A stretch of DNA of 14,918 bases from Patescibacteria group bacterium UBA1372 (GCA_002306295.1 DBRI01000004.1:1-14918); one strand, 5' to 3'; shown: positions 6,764 to 13,302, numbered from the stretch's first letter. The notes: generated by a model not told the origin, from the letters alone. Program-made: numbers and translations.

Positions 6764-7276
6764 TTATTTAATAAGGTTTTTAGAAAGAATTATTTTGAAC
6801 CAAGAAGTATAATCGGCAGGATTTTTTTTGATGTCATTTCTTAGTGAATCTAAATCTATCCATTTATATTGACAAACCTCATCCGGATTGGGGACAACTT
6901 CGATATGGTCAACAGTACCGACAAAAATATGATCATATTCGTTTTCGATTAAGTTACTAGCTAAGTTGGTGGTTTTGTAGGAAAAAGTAGCTACTTCTTT
7001 TAGGGGGCAATCGAAACCCATTTCTTGCTTGAGCCGTCGATGGACAGCCTCATTTAAAGATTCACCAACTGAAGCGTGACTACAACAGGTATTAGTCCAC
7101 AATCCGGCTGAATGATATTTGTGCAAAGCCCGCTTTTGAAGAAGCAGCTTACCCTGTTGATTGAAAACAAAAATTGAAAAAGCTTCGTGGAGGTTACCGG
7201 TAACATGGGCCTGAAGCTTTTCAACGGAACCAATCCGTAAACCTTTTGAATTAACTAAATTTATATATTCATCCAT
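6764..7276 (-). CDS. idi: Isopentenyl-diphosphate delta-isomerase, type I
   Basis: A 170-residue Nudix-fold enzyme that interconverts isopentenyl and dimethylallyl diphosphate, the balance point of isoprenoid synthesis. Key residues of type I enzymes are present: H24 and H30 (metal), the catalytic Cys65 in W-T-N-T-C-C-S-H with H67, the degenerate Nudix helix G-E-S ... R-R-L-K-Q-E-M-G with E85, and the E-N-E motif with E111 and E113. The length matches the E. coli enzyme (182). An upstream in-frame extension to 7366 would overlap the previous gene; ATG 7276 gives the family's usual N-terminus (D-E-Y-I-N-L-V-N). It lies 13 bases after the DUF5680-like gene and 3 bases before the CAP gene, clearly one operon. 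No other isoprenoid gene is in the window. Confidence 0.92.
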   Translation of the reverse strand: MDEYINLVNSKGLRIGSVEKLQAHVTGNLHEAFSIFVFNQQGKLLLQKRALHKYHSAGLWTNTCCSHASVGESLNEAVHRRLKQEMGFDCPLKEVATFSYKTTNLASNLIENEYDHIFVGTVDHIEVVPNPDEVCQYKWIDLDSLRNDIKKNPADYTSWFKIILSKNLIK

Positions 7277-7289
7277 AAGTAAGTTTAGC

Positions 7290-7781
7290 TTATTCCAAAA
7301 TTGGACAGAGGAGAAAGTAGTGGACAAAAACAGTTTTAGCCTTAAATTTGATAGTTTCTTTGCCAAGTACTGCCGAAATAGATGGGCTTTTTTCTAAAAT
7401 TTGATAAGAGTATTGCCAAACGCCATGTGACTTAGGAAGACAGGATTTGAATAACCGAGTCCGGTGCTTTTGATCTAACATAGATTGTTTAAGAAAATTT
7501 ATGATATCTGTTTCAGTTATGCCTAAACGGCTTAATTTTAATTTTGAAATGATACCACCGGCATATAAACGGGTATATTGGGTTGAACCAACTTTAACTA
7601 ATTCCTGACCGCCACCGGTGTCGGCCGGTAGCCACTCGTCGTGATAGGTAATAAGTTTATCCTCAAAGTGACTAGAATTAAGGTTAAATGTGCCTCTTTT
7701 GACTTTGGCAAAATCTGATTTACCGCCATAACCAGACAGTAATCCCCTGGTTAGAGCCATTTGAATTAGTTTTAAACTCAT
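7290..7781 (-). CDS. DUF5680-like protein
   Basis: A 163-residue soluble protein with no signal or membrane segment. The order of features (G-Y-G-G near the start, Y-H-D-E ... D-T-G-G-G-Q-E, then Y-x-x-L-Y-A-G-G and a C-terminal aromatic strand pair) resembles the DUF5680 family, a small uncharacterised alpha+beta fold. The match is made from memory and is moderate. It leads the operon with isopentenyl-diphosphate isomerase and the CAP protein. A TATTTA hexamer five bases before ATG 7781 could be a leaderless -10, but the flanks are too AT-rich to be sure. A second in-frame Met (residue 8) is possible. Biochemical role unknown. Confidence 0.6.
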   Translation of the reverse strand: MSLKLIQMALTRGLLSGYGGKSDFAKVKRGTFNLNSSHFEDKLITYHDEWLPADTGGGQELVKVGSTQYTRLYAGGIISKLKLSRLGITETDIINFLKQSMLDQKHRTRLFKSCLPKSHGVWQYSYQILEKSPSISAVLGKETIKFKAKTVFVHYFLLCPILE

Positions 7782-7803
7782 ATAAGTAAATATACAATAT
7801 GTT

Positions 7804-7832
7804 TAGATATAAAGACAAAGGCGTGGTATACT
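7804..7832 (+). promoter_or_regulatory. Candidate promoter of the helicase operon, with a long leader
   Basis: TAGATA (4 of 6 to TTGACA) at 7804-7809, a 17-base spacer, and TATACT at 7827-7832. Transcription would start near 7839 and leave a leader of about 107 bases before ATG 7946, unlike the leaderless genes around it. The leader holds weak inverted repeats: TGCCC at 7862-7866 with GGGCA at 7897-7901, and TCCC at 7909-7912 with GGGA at 7919-7922. A second possible -10, TATATT at 7879-7884, lies closer to the gene. Confidence 0.4.
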
Positions 7833-7945
7833 TACCAGATTTAATTAGGCGATTGTAAGTTTGCCCGGAAATATCTTGTATATTTTAATTTTAATTGGGC
7901 ACATTAATTCCCCTTTTTGGGATTAGCCAGCAATTAAAAAAAGAT

Positions 7946-9118
7946 ATGCAATACAACAGACATTCGGGTGGTTACCGACAAAACAGAAACCCCAATAGAT
8001 TCAGAAGCTTTGGTAGAAAAAGAATAGACAGTAGGCTTTATATAAAAAGGGCTGATGAGTTTACCAAGATTGAGGATATTGAGACTAAAAATTCATTCAC
8101 GGATTTTGGACTGAACGCGGAACTAACAAAGAATATAAAACTAAAGGGATATGTCAAACCAACTCAAATTCAAGACCAAGTGATTCCACAGATAATAAAG
8201 GGCAGAGATATATTGGGAATTGCTGATACAGGTACGGGTAAGACAGCGGCTTTTGCTCTACCATTGATTGAAAAAGTGTTGAAAAATCCAAATGAAAGAA
8301 TATTGATAATGGCACCAACCAGAGAACTAGCTATGCAAATAAAGCAGGAATTCAGATCTTTTACCTGGGGACTTAAAGTCTATATAACACTGGCGATTGG
8401 TGGATCATATTTACGGGAGCAAATAATGGAAATAAGACGAGGACCTCATGTAATTGTGGGAACACCGGGAAGAATAAAAGATCTGGGTAAAAGAAGAGTG
8501 CTAGATTTTTCTAAAATTGATACTTTAGTATTAGACGAAGTAGACAGAATGCTTGATATGGGATTTATTGGAGATATCAAATCAATTGTTGACCAAACAC
8601 CCAAAAGCAGACAGACATTGTTTTTCTCGGCAACAGTGGATAGTAAGGTAGAGAGATTAATTGATACATTTTTAAATAATCCGGTCAAAATTTCTATAAA
8701 AAGCCCAAATCCATCTTCACACGTAGAACAAAATATTGTCAGAGTAGGCAGAAATATGAGAGTGGAAAAATTAAAAGAATTGGTAAGTGAAGCTGATTTT
8801 AAAAAAGTATTGATATTTGGATCAACTCAAATTACGGTGGAGAGATTGGCCACAACTTTGATACAAACAGGTTTTCGGGCTGAAGGACTTCACGGAGGAA
8901 AAAGACAAAATGTCAGACAAAAAATTGTCAAAAGCTTTAAAGAAAACCAGATAAATATATTGGTAGCAACTGATGTGGCGGCTAGAGGTTTGGATATAAG
9001 CGATATTACCCACGTAATAAATTTTGATGAACCAAATAATTATCAAGATTATATTCACAGGATCGGCAGAACCGGCAGAGGTGATAGTAAGGGTTATGCA
9101 TTAACTTTTGTGGAGTAA
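7946..9118 (+). CDS. DEAD-box-type ATP-dependent RNA helicase (DEVD variant)
   Basis: A 390-residue RNA helicase with the full motif set: Q motif and upstream Phe (about 50-77), motif I A-D-T-G-T-G-K-T (93-100), P-T-R-E-L-A (124-129), motif II D-E-V-D (197-200; the usual Ala is Val), S-A-T (228-230), and H-R-I-G-R-T-G-R (371-378). It stops soon after motif VI, so it has the minimal core with no C-terminal RNA-binding extension. Instead a basic Arg/Asn/Gly-rich tail of about 35 residues precedes the core. ATG 7946 is preferred; an in-frame TTG at 7895 would add 17 residues of unlikely sequence. Such helicases unwind RNA during ribosome assembly, cold adaptation or decay. It is followed at 31 bases by a zinc/Arg-Gly-rich protein that may supply RNA binding. 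Confidence 0.92.
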   Translation: MQYNRHSGGYRQNRNPNRFRSFGRKRIDSRLYIKRADEFTKIEDIETKNSFTDFGLNAELTKNIKLKGYVKPTQIQDQVIPQIIKGRDILGIADTGTGKTAAFALPLIEKVLKNPNERILIMAPTRELAMQIKQEFRSFTWGLKVYITLAIGGSYLREQIMEIRRGPHVIVGTPGRIKDLGKRRVLDFSKIDTLVLDEVDRMLDMGFIGDIKSIVDQTPKSRQTLFFSATVDSKVERLIDTFLNNPVKISIKSPNPSSHVEQNIVRVGRNMRVEKLKELVSEADFKKVLIFGSTQITVERLATTLIQTGFRAEGLHGGKRQNVRQKIVKSFKENQINILVATDVAARGLDISDITHVINFDEPNNYQDYIHRIGRTGRGDSKGYALTFVE

Positions 9119-9135
9119 ATTAAAAGAAAGAAGTG

Positions 9136-9144
9136 TGATAGAAT
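9136..9144 (+). promoter_or_regulatory. Extended -10, leaderless, for the zinc-ribbon gene
   Basis: TG-A-TAGAAT ends five bases before ATG 9150. It lies in the 31-base gap after the helicase gene, so the zinc protein may be made from its own leaderless transcript as well as from the helicase mRNA. Confidence 0.45.
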
Positions 9145-9149
9145 GACAG

Positions 9150-9617
9150 ATGAATAATTTCCAATCAAATAGGCAAAGAGATAATAGAGGTAGACGAGAA
9201 ATGTTTTCTGCTGTCTGCAGTCAGTGCGGCAAAGATTGCCAGGTGCCTTTTAGACCAACAGGAGAGAAACCAGTCTATTGCTCGGACTGCTATGAAAAAT
9301 TGGGTAACAACTCAAATTCCTGGAGTTATAAAGATGACAGACCCCAAAGGTCAAATTTTGGTGGCAGGAATGATGGCAACAGAAGATATTCCAGCAACAG
9401 AGATTTTGGTGGAAATAGAAGCTTTGAAGCTAATAGAAGTATTGGTGGCGCTGGAGATAAGGGACAAATGGAGATGGTGGCTAAGAAATTGGACAGAATA
9501 ATTGAATTACTTGAAGGCCAGAGACCGGTGGCAAAAATGGTTGAAAAAACGGTGGAGAAAAAAGTTGAAAAGAAGCCAGCTAAGGAAGCAACTAAAAAGA
9601 CTGAAAAAAAGAAATAG
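9150..9617 (+). CDS. Zinc-ribbon protein with Arg/Gly/Asn-rich and Lys-rich tails
   Basis: A 155-residue protein in four parts: a short basic Arg/Asn/Gln head (1-17); a zinc ribbon with C23-x2-C26, C30 and C44-x2-C47 around the conserved V-P-F-R-P-T-G-E-K-P-V-Y-C; a low-complexity stretch rich in Asn, Arg, Gly and Ser (about 52-100, with repeated F-G-G and N-R); and a short helix (107-122) before a Lys/Glu-rich tail. The ribbon is a type I associate with Candidate Phyla Radiation genomes. The disordered Arg/Gly part resembles RGG-type RNA-binding tails. Following a helicase that lacks its own RNA-binding extension, it is plausibly an RNA- or ribosome-associated partner. That role is inference; no enzyme motif is present. 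Confidence 0.8.
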   Translation: MNNFQSNRQRDNRGRREMFSAVCSQCGKDCQVPFRPTGEKPVYCSDCYEKLGNNSNSWSYKDDRPQRSNFGGRNDGNRRYSSNRDFGGNRSFEANRSIGGAGDKGQMEMVAKKLDRIIELLEGQRPVAKMVEKTVEKKVEKKPAKEATKKTEKKK

Positions 9618-9625
9618 AGACAGGT

Positions 9626-9631
9626 TATACT
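9626..9631 (+). promoter_or_regulatory. Leaderless -10 of the phosphodiester glycosidase-like gene
   Basis: TATACT ends seven bases before the GTG start at 9639, in the 21-base gap after the zinc-protein gene. No good -35 is seen. A TATAAT at 9632-9637 is too close to the GTG to serve it. Confidence 0.45.
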
Positions 9632-9638
9632 TATAATT

Positions 9639-10826
9639 GTGAAGAAATTAGTCAAAAAAAATTATGTTAGGATTGGGGTTGGTCTGGTAGGATTGGGATT
9701 GATTTTTGGATTGATTTATTTGGGTATTGAATTAGCAAAGGAAAAACAAAATATAAGAATCCAAGTGGAAGATACTAATAAAATTAAAGAAATGCTTACT
9801 CAAACGGAAAGGACATTAGTAGATTTAGAAAGCCAGGATCAATATAAAATTAATCAGGAGTTGGCAGGAGAAGTTGAAGAAATTAAGGCAACTTTTGGCA
9901 AAACAGTCGATGCTTATGAAAATATTTTGGATCTGGAGCCAAAGTTAAGTAATCAAAAAGTTTTAAAAGAAAAATTTGCCAACGTACTGTATTATATTTC
10001 TGAATTTAATTTAGCATCGACTTCGGCAAGTCTAGCAGAACTAGAGATTGAAATTAAAAAGACAGAAGCAGAATTAGCTAAGGCGGTAGAAATACCAAAA
10101 AGCATGGCTAATGTGGCTGAATCAAGTGCTCCACCAGAATCCGGTTATAGCAGACAAAAGGTGGTAACGGACGCCGGCAGTTTTATTGTTAGTATAATTT
10201 CGGCTGATTTAAGCTCAACAAAAGTGATAGTGGCAACAGCGTCTACTAGTGATTGCAAAGACAATTGTCCGGTAAAATCTTTGTCAACTTATGTATCGGA
10301 AAATGGGGCATATGCGGGAGTAAACGGAACATATTTTTGTTCATCGACATACCCTGACTGCCAGGCTAAAAAGAATTCATTTGACCTTTTGGTAATGAAT
10401 AAAGATAAAACATACTTTAACTCAGATAATAATGTCTATAGTAATAATCCGGCGGTTATATTTGGCGATAACTATATCAGATTTGTAAGCAGCGTATCGC
10501 AGTGGGGCAGAGATACATCTGTTAATGGGGTATTGTCCAATTATCCCCTACTTGTAAGCGGCTCCCAAGTGACGTTTGGAGGAGACTCTGACCCTAAAAA
10601 AGGCAGTAAGGGTAACAGGTCATTTGTAGCTAATATTGGTAACAAAGTTTTTATTGGGGTGGTACATAATGCCACAGTGGCAGAATCGGCTTTAGTGATG
10701 AAAGCTATGGGGATGGAGAATGCACTTAATCTGGATAACGGCGGGTCAACAGCACTGTGGAGCGGAGGCTATAAGGTGGGACCAGGAAGAGAATTGCCCA
10801 ATGTAATACTGTTTGTAAGAAAGTAA
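9639..10826 (+). CDS. Membrane-anchored phosphodiester glycosidase (NAGPA-domain) protein
   Basis: A 395-residue surface protein: basic start and one membrane helix (about 10-32), a long charged coiled-coil stalk (about 35-152), a Pro/Ser linker, then a phosphodiester glycosidase domain (about 175-393). The domain is recognised by V-N-G-T-Y-F (228-233), an Arg-containing strand pair near 325-342, and the signature L-N-L-D-N-G-G-S-T-A-L-W (363-374). Four cysteines (206, 210, 234, 241) could form two disulfides, in keeping with an extracellular location. Domains of this family remove sugar-1-phosphate caps (human uncovering enzyme) or act on bacterial exopolysaccharide or wall glycans; the substrate here is unknown. 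The start is GTG, 21 bases after the zinc-protein gene. The coiled coil suggests oligomers that hold the enzyme away from the membrane. Confidence 0.87.
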   Translation: MKKLVKKNYVRIGVGLVGLGLIFGLIYLGIELAKEKQNIRIQVEDTNKIKEMLTQTERTLVDLESQDQYKINQELAGEVEEIKATFGKTVDAYENILDLEPKLSNQKVLKEKFANVLYYISEFNLASTSASLAELEIEIKKTEAELAKAVEIPKSMANVAESSAPPESGYSRQKVVTDAGSFIVSIISADLSSTKVIVATASTSDCKDNCPVKSLSTYVSENGAYAGVNGTYFCSSTYPDCQAKKNSFDLLVMNKDKTYFNSDNNVYSNNPAVIFGDNYIRFVSSVSQWGRDTSVNGVLSNYPLLVSGSQVTFGGDSDPKKGSKGNRSFVANIGNKVFIGVVHNATVAESALVMKAMGMENALNLDNGGSTALWSGGYKVGPGRELPNVILFVRK

Positions 10827-10843
10827 AGTTTGAAACTTTTTTA
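10825..10843 (+). terminator. Weak possible terminator after the glycosidase gene
   Basis: AAAGTTT (10825-10831) and AAACTTT (10833-10839) form an inverted repeat that could fold as a 5-bp stem with a TTGAA loop followed by a T-rich run. The stem is short and has a single G-C pair, so termination would be partial at best. It overlaps the stop codon. Confidence 0.25.
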
Positions 10844-10865
10844 TTAGAAAAATCGTATTAAATAT

Positions 10866-11204
10866 ATGAACAAAAAAATAATTATGACATTGGCACCCGT
10901 TTTGTTTGTGATTTTAGTAGTGATTGTTTCACAACAGAAGGTAATAAAAACTAATTCAGACAAACTGACTGAAGAAAGAAATACAACCGAAGAATTGGAA
11001 AATGTGACTATGGAAAAAGCTGTTGTTAGCCTAGTAGTGGATCCAAATAGATGCAGAGGTTGTGGAAAGTGTGTGATGTTAGATCAAGAACATTTTAGAT
11101 TAAATGGAAATGTGGCTGAAGTAATTAGCCAGGAAAATTTGAATAGTAAAGCCCTATCAATGGCCATATCCGCCTGTAGAGATAGGGCGATAAGTTTAGA
11201 ATAA
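10866..11204 (+). CDS. Membrane-anchored single-cluster [4Fe-4S] ferredoxin
   Basis: A 112-residue protein with an N-terminal membrane helix (about 5-22), an acidic linker (about 32-50) and a small ferredoxin domain (about 54-112). C63-x2-C66-x2-C69 and the distant C104 are the four ligands of one [4Fe-4S] cluster. The layout matches monocluster ferredoxins of the Fer4_13/Fer4_15 type, but the usual Pro after the last Cys is replaced (C-R-D). It is an electron carrier. The anchor with Lys3-Lys4 ahead of the helix suggests the cluster domain faces outward, though the flanking charges are not decisive. It is followed after 3 bases by a His-rich membrane protein, a probable redox partner. A TATTAA four bases before the ATG may be a -10. 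The Fe-S call is firm; topology is inference. Confidence 0.83.
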   Translation: MNKKIIMTLAPVLFVILVVIVSQQKVIKTNSDKLTEERNTTEELENVTMEKAVVSLVVDPNRCRGCGKCVMLDQEHFRLNGNVAEVISQENLNSKALSMAISACRDRAISLE

Positions 11205-11207
11205 AAA

Positions 11208-11522
11208 ATGGAGAAATATAATACATTTTTAATTGTGGTGATGTGTATAGGCGGATATTTGATATCTGAATATCTGGTAAAGATTGGAAAAATAAACAAG
11301 GCAGAGCATAGAAAATTTTGGAATATGGTACTGGCTATCAGCTTTTTGGTAAGTGGGGTGTTTGGACTAGTATTGGCAGTCTTGCTTGATGAAGAGATTG
11401 TTTTTGGAGGATATTTACAAATGCTTAACTTACATGTCCGCCTGGGTATAATAATGACGACAGTTGGATTAATTCATTTAATCTGGCACCTACGATATTA
11501 TTTTCCAAAAAAAATAGTTTAA
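11208..11522 (+). CDS. Three-helix His-rich membrane protein, DUF4405/cytochrome b-like
   Basis: A 104-residue membrane protein with three helices (about 6-24, 39-60 and 77-95). Histidines lie at 34, 76, 90 and 94. H76 and H90 are 14 residues apart on one helix, and the segment L-H-V-R-L-G ... L-I-H-L-I-W-H (75-94) resembles DUF4405 membrane proteins, which are thought to bind heme b like small cytochromes. With the anchored ferredoxin just upstream (3-base gap) this makes a likely two-gene electron-transfer unit. Complete heme ligation would probably need a dimer, because only one helix carries a well-placed His pair. It could instead be a non-heme small membrane protein. Its stop overlaps that of the convergent next gene in a shared TTAA. 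Confidence 0.65.
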   Translation: MEKYNTFLIVVMCIGGYLISEYLVKIGKINKAEHRKFWNMVLAISFLVSGVFGLVLAVLLDEEIVFGGYLQMLNLHVRLGIIMTTVGLIHLIWHLRYYFPKKIV

Positions 11523-12673
11523 TTTGCAGATATTTCGTCTAGAATAGCTTGTTTAATGTCCTGATTGAAACCACTAAAGGCTTTGTCTTTGATAAAAATA
11601 ATTGGATAGTAAGCAAAGTCGGTAGACAGACCCTGGCTCCTATTAAACTTAGCTTTATAGTTTTCTAAGCTTTGATAAAAGTTTGATTGACTATCGAGAT
11701 ATTGCTCAATAGGATAATCTATTTTTTTGATAAATTCTAAAAATTCTAAACACATTGGACCTTGACCATTGTGGAAAACAGTCAGGGCTTGAGGTTTTAG
11801 CTCGGGAATCAATTCAATTTCTTCAACTGGGACAGCCGGCTTTGGTTCAATATATTTGACTTCGGTATTGTAGGGAATCTGGGCGTAAGGCATAGCTAGA
11901 TTTTCTGTTTTTTGAGACCATGTATCAAAATCCCGCCAATTAACTTTGGATGAATTTAGAGCTGATTCATAGGCATCCCACCAACCTATTCTGGTACCAC
12001 CAATATAAACATGGGAGACTAAAATTAAATCTTTGGGACTTTCATCAAAAGTCTGATTGAGGACTTGAACAAATTCATCGGCAGTTGATCCTCTTTGGTA
12101 TAAACTAGCATCACAAAGGGAGCCTGATCCCATATCCTGGAAAACTAAATTTGAAACAGACAACAATTTGGCTTTATATTCGTGGGGTGAATAAATGACA
12201 GACTTGATGCCTTGACCTCTGGCTAGTATATAAGGAATACCCAGAGCATCGGCTGCTTTTAAAGTGTTTTCGTCATAAGCAAAATATTTGGAACTAAAAA
12301 TTCTGATAGGTTTACCAATAATCTCTTGGGCAGATTGTTTGTAGTCTTTCATTATTTGGTATTGCTGGTCATAAGGCATATCCCAAAAAGGAGCCTGACC
12401 GTAGCCGGTGGCAATTTCATAGCCTTTGTCTGCAAGCTGTCTGAAATAGTCAGGATATTTTTCCAAAACAAAACTCTCCGGCTTGATAATGGCTTTAAGA
12501 TTTTTTTCATCCAGTATTTTCTCCCATTTGTAGTATCCGGAAATATCGCCGGTGTTTTCTGACAAAAGAATCAATCCGTTAATTTTTGGTGGTTTATATT
12601 TTAAATAAAAAAATAGGCCTAAAATAGACAAAATTGCCAATATAGGCAAAACGAGAATTTTTTTATTTTTCAT
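11519..12673 (-). CDS. Anchored degenerate polysaccharide deacetylase fused to a thioredoxin-like domain
   Basis: A 384-residue protein: membrane anchor (about 7-24), a NodB/polysaccharide-deacetylase-like barrel (about 33-260), a Pro-rich linker (about 277-295) and a thioredoxin/glutaredoxin-like end (about 296-384). The barrel keeps the family's spacing, with D-K-G-Y-E-I-A (82-88), then I-G-K-P-I-R-I-F (118-126), Y-D-E-N-T-L-K-A-A-D-A-L-G (133-145), and Y-I-L-A-R-G. But the catalytic T-F-D-D-G is not present (L-L-S-E-N-T-G in its place), and the metal-binding H-x-x-x-H is replaced by G-Q-A-P-F-W-D. The end domain has V-F-H-N-G-Q-G-P-M-C (299-308), with only one Cys of the usual pair, and Y-Y-P-I-I-F-I (355-361), with Pro357 in the cis-Pro position. 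It is likely a binding or repurposed surface protein rather than a deacetylase. Confidence 0.7.
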   Translation of the reverse strand: MKNKKILVLPILAILSILGLFFYLKYKPPKINGLILLSENTGDISGYYKWEKILDEKNLKAIIKPESFVLEKYPDYFRQLADKGYEIATGYGQAPFWDMPYDQQYQIMKDYKQSAQEIIGKPIRIFSSKYFAYDENTLKAADALGIPYILARGQGIKSVIYSPHEYKAKLLSVSNLVFQDMGSGSLCDASLYQRGSTADEFVQVLNQTFDESPKDLILVSHVYIGGTRIGWWDAYESALNSSKVNWRDFDTWSQKTENLAMPYAQIPYNTEVKYIEPKPAVPVEEIELIPELKPQALTVFHNGQGPMCLEFLEFIKKIDYPIEQYLDSQSNFYQSLENYKAKFNRSQGLSTDFAYYPIIFIKDKAFSGFNQDIKQAILDEISAN

Positions 12674-12678
12674 ATTGG

Positions 12679-12684
12679 ATTATA
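12679..12684 (-). promoter_or_regulatory. Leaderless -10 of the deacetylase-like gene
   Basis: A perfect TATAAT on the minus strand ends five bases before ATG 12673, so transcription should begin at about the start codon. The -35 region is poor and is covered by a palindrome. Confidence 0.55.
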
Positions 12685-12688
12685 TTAA

Positions 12689-12704
12689 ATGAATACATAT
12701 TCAT
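12689..12704. promoter_or_regulatory. Palindrome, candidate operator
   Basis: ATGAATA-CA-TATTCAT is a perfect 7+7 inverted repeat with a two-base centre. It sits in the -10/-35 spacer and -35 region of the deacetylase-like gene's promoter, the position of a repressor operator. It lies about 60 bases from the divergent deaminase promoter. AT-rich sequence makes chance palindromes more likely, so this is tentative. Confidence 0.35.
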
Positions 12705-12765
12705 AATATAACTAAATTATTTACATGTCAAACTATTAAAAAATTCTTCATAGAGAAATAATAAT

Positions 12766-12774
12766 TGATATAAT
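12766..12774 (+). promoter_or_regulatory. Extended -10, leaderless, for dCMP deaminase
   Basis: TG-A-TATAAT, a perfect -10 with the TGn extension, ends six bases before ATG 12781. An extended -10 can work without a good -35, and none is seen here. Confidence 0.6.
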
Positions 12775-12780
12775 GCCTTT

Positions 12781-13293
12781 ATGACTGAAAGACTTGATTG
12801 GGATAGTTTTTGGTTTTTACAAGCAATGATTTATTCAACCAGAGGAACTTGTGACAGACTTAGAACTGGATGTGTGATTGTCAAAAATAAGAGAATTGTG
12901 GGGGCTGGCTATAATGGATCCGTATCCGGTCAACCACATTGTGATGATGTAGGACATTTGATAGTGGAAGGACATTGTGAAAGAACTCTTCATGGGGAGG
13001 AGAACGCAATAATTAACACAGACAGGGCTGATATTGTAGGGGCGGATGCTTATATTATTGGAACACCATGTATGAGATGTACAAAACTTTTAATTAATGC
13101 AGGAATCCAGCGAATTAACTATTTAGGACAGTATAAAAACTCTCGGGGAAAAGAATTTATTGAAGAGATTGCTAGAAATGCAGGAGTTGAATTAAAGAGA
13201 TTTGATATCGATCCAATGGATTTGTTTAACAAAGCAATAGCTAGACTTAAAGAGCCGGGGGGAGTGTTGGCAAATATGCCACAAACAGGATAA
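12781..13293 (+). CDS. dCMP deaminase family protein (ComEB-like)
   Basis: A 170-residue zinc-dependent deaminase that would convert dCMP to dUMP, feeding thymidylate synthesis. The active-site motif is H71-G-E73 (the usual HAE with Gly) in C-E-R-T-L-H-G-E-E-N-A-I, with P96-C97-M-R-C100 supplying the other zinc ligands and E73 the proton shuttle. Extra Cys/His residues (C24, C54, H59, H65, C66) match the second, structural metal region found in dCMP deaminases rather than cytidine or tRNA deaminases. The length is usual. It has its own leaderless promoter and is flanked by genes on the opposite strand, so it is probably monocistronic. Ten bases separate its stop from that of the convergent DUF2177 gene. 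Confidence 0.88.
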   Translation: MTERLDWDSFWFLQAMIYSTRGTCDRLRTGCVIVKNKRIVGAGYNGSVSGQPHCDDVGHLIVEGHCERTLHGEENAIINTDRADIVGADAYIIGTPCMRCTKLLINAGIQRINYLGQYKNSRGKEFIEEIARNAGVELKRFDIDPMDLFNKAIARLKEPGGVLANMPQTG

Positions 13294-13302
13294 AAATTAA
13301 AA

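Noticed and set aside
7277..7366. N-terminal extension of the isomerase to 7366
   Set aside because: It would overlap the previous gene by 77 bases and add 30 residues that no type I isomerase needs; ATG 7276 gives the family N-terminus.
7895..7945. TTG start for the helicase
   Set aside because: It adds 17 hydrophobic/mixed residues before the usual basic tail; ATG 7946 is in a better context. It is kept only as an alternative if the -10 at 7879 is real.
8446..9058. Antisense open frames within the helicase gene (8446-8688 and 8822-9058)
   Set aside because: They mirror a strongly conserved helicase coding sequence and show no domain or start signal of their own.
9292..9655. Other-frame open readings over the zinc-protein gene
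   Set aside because: They result from its low-complexity purine-rich sequence; the zinc ribbon frame is the real one.
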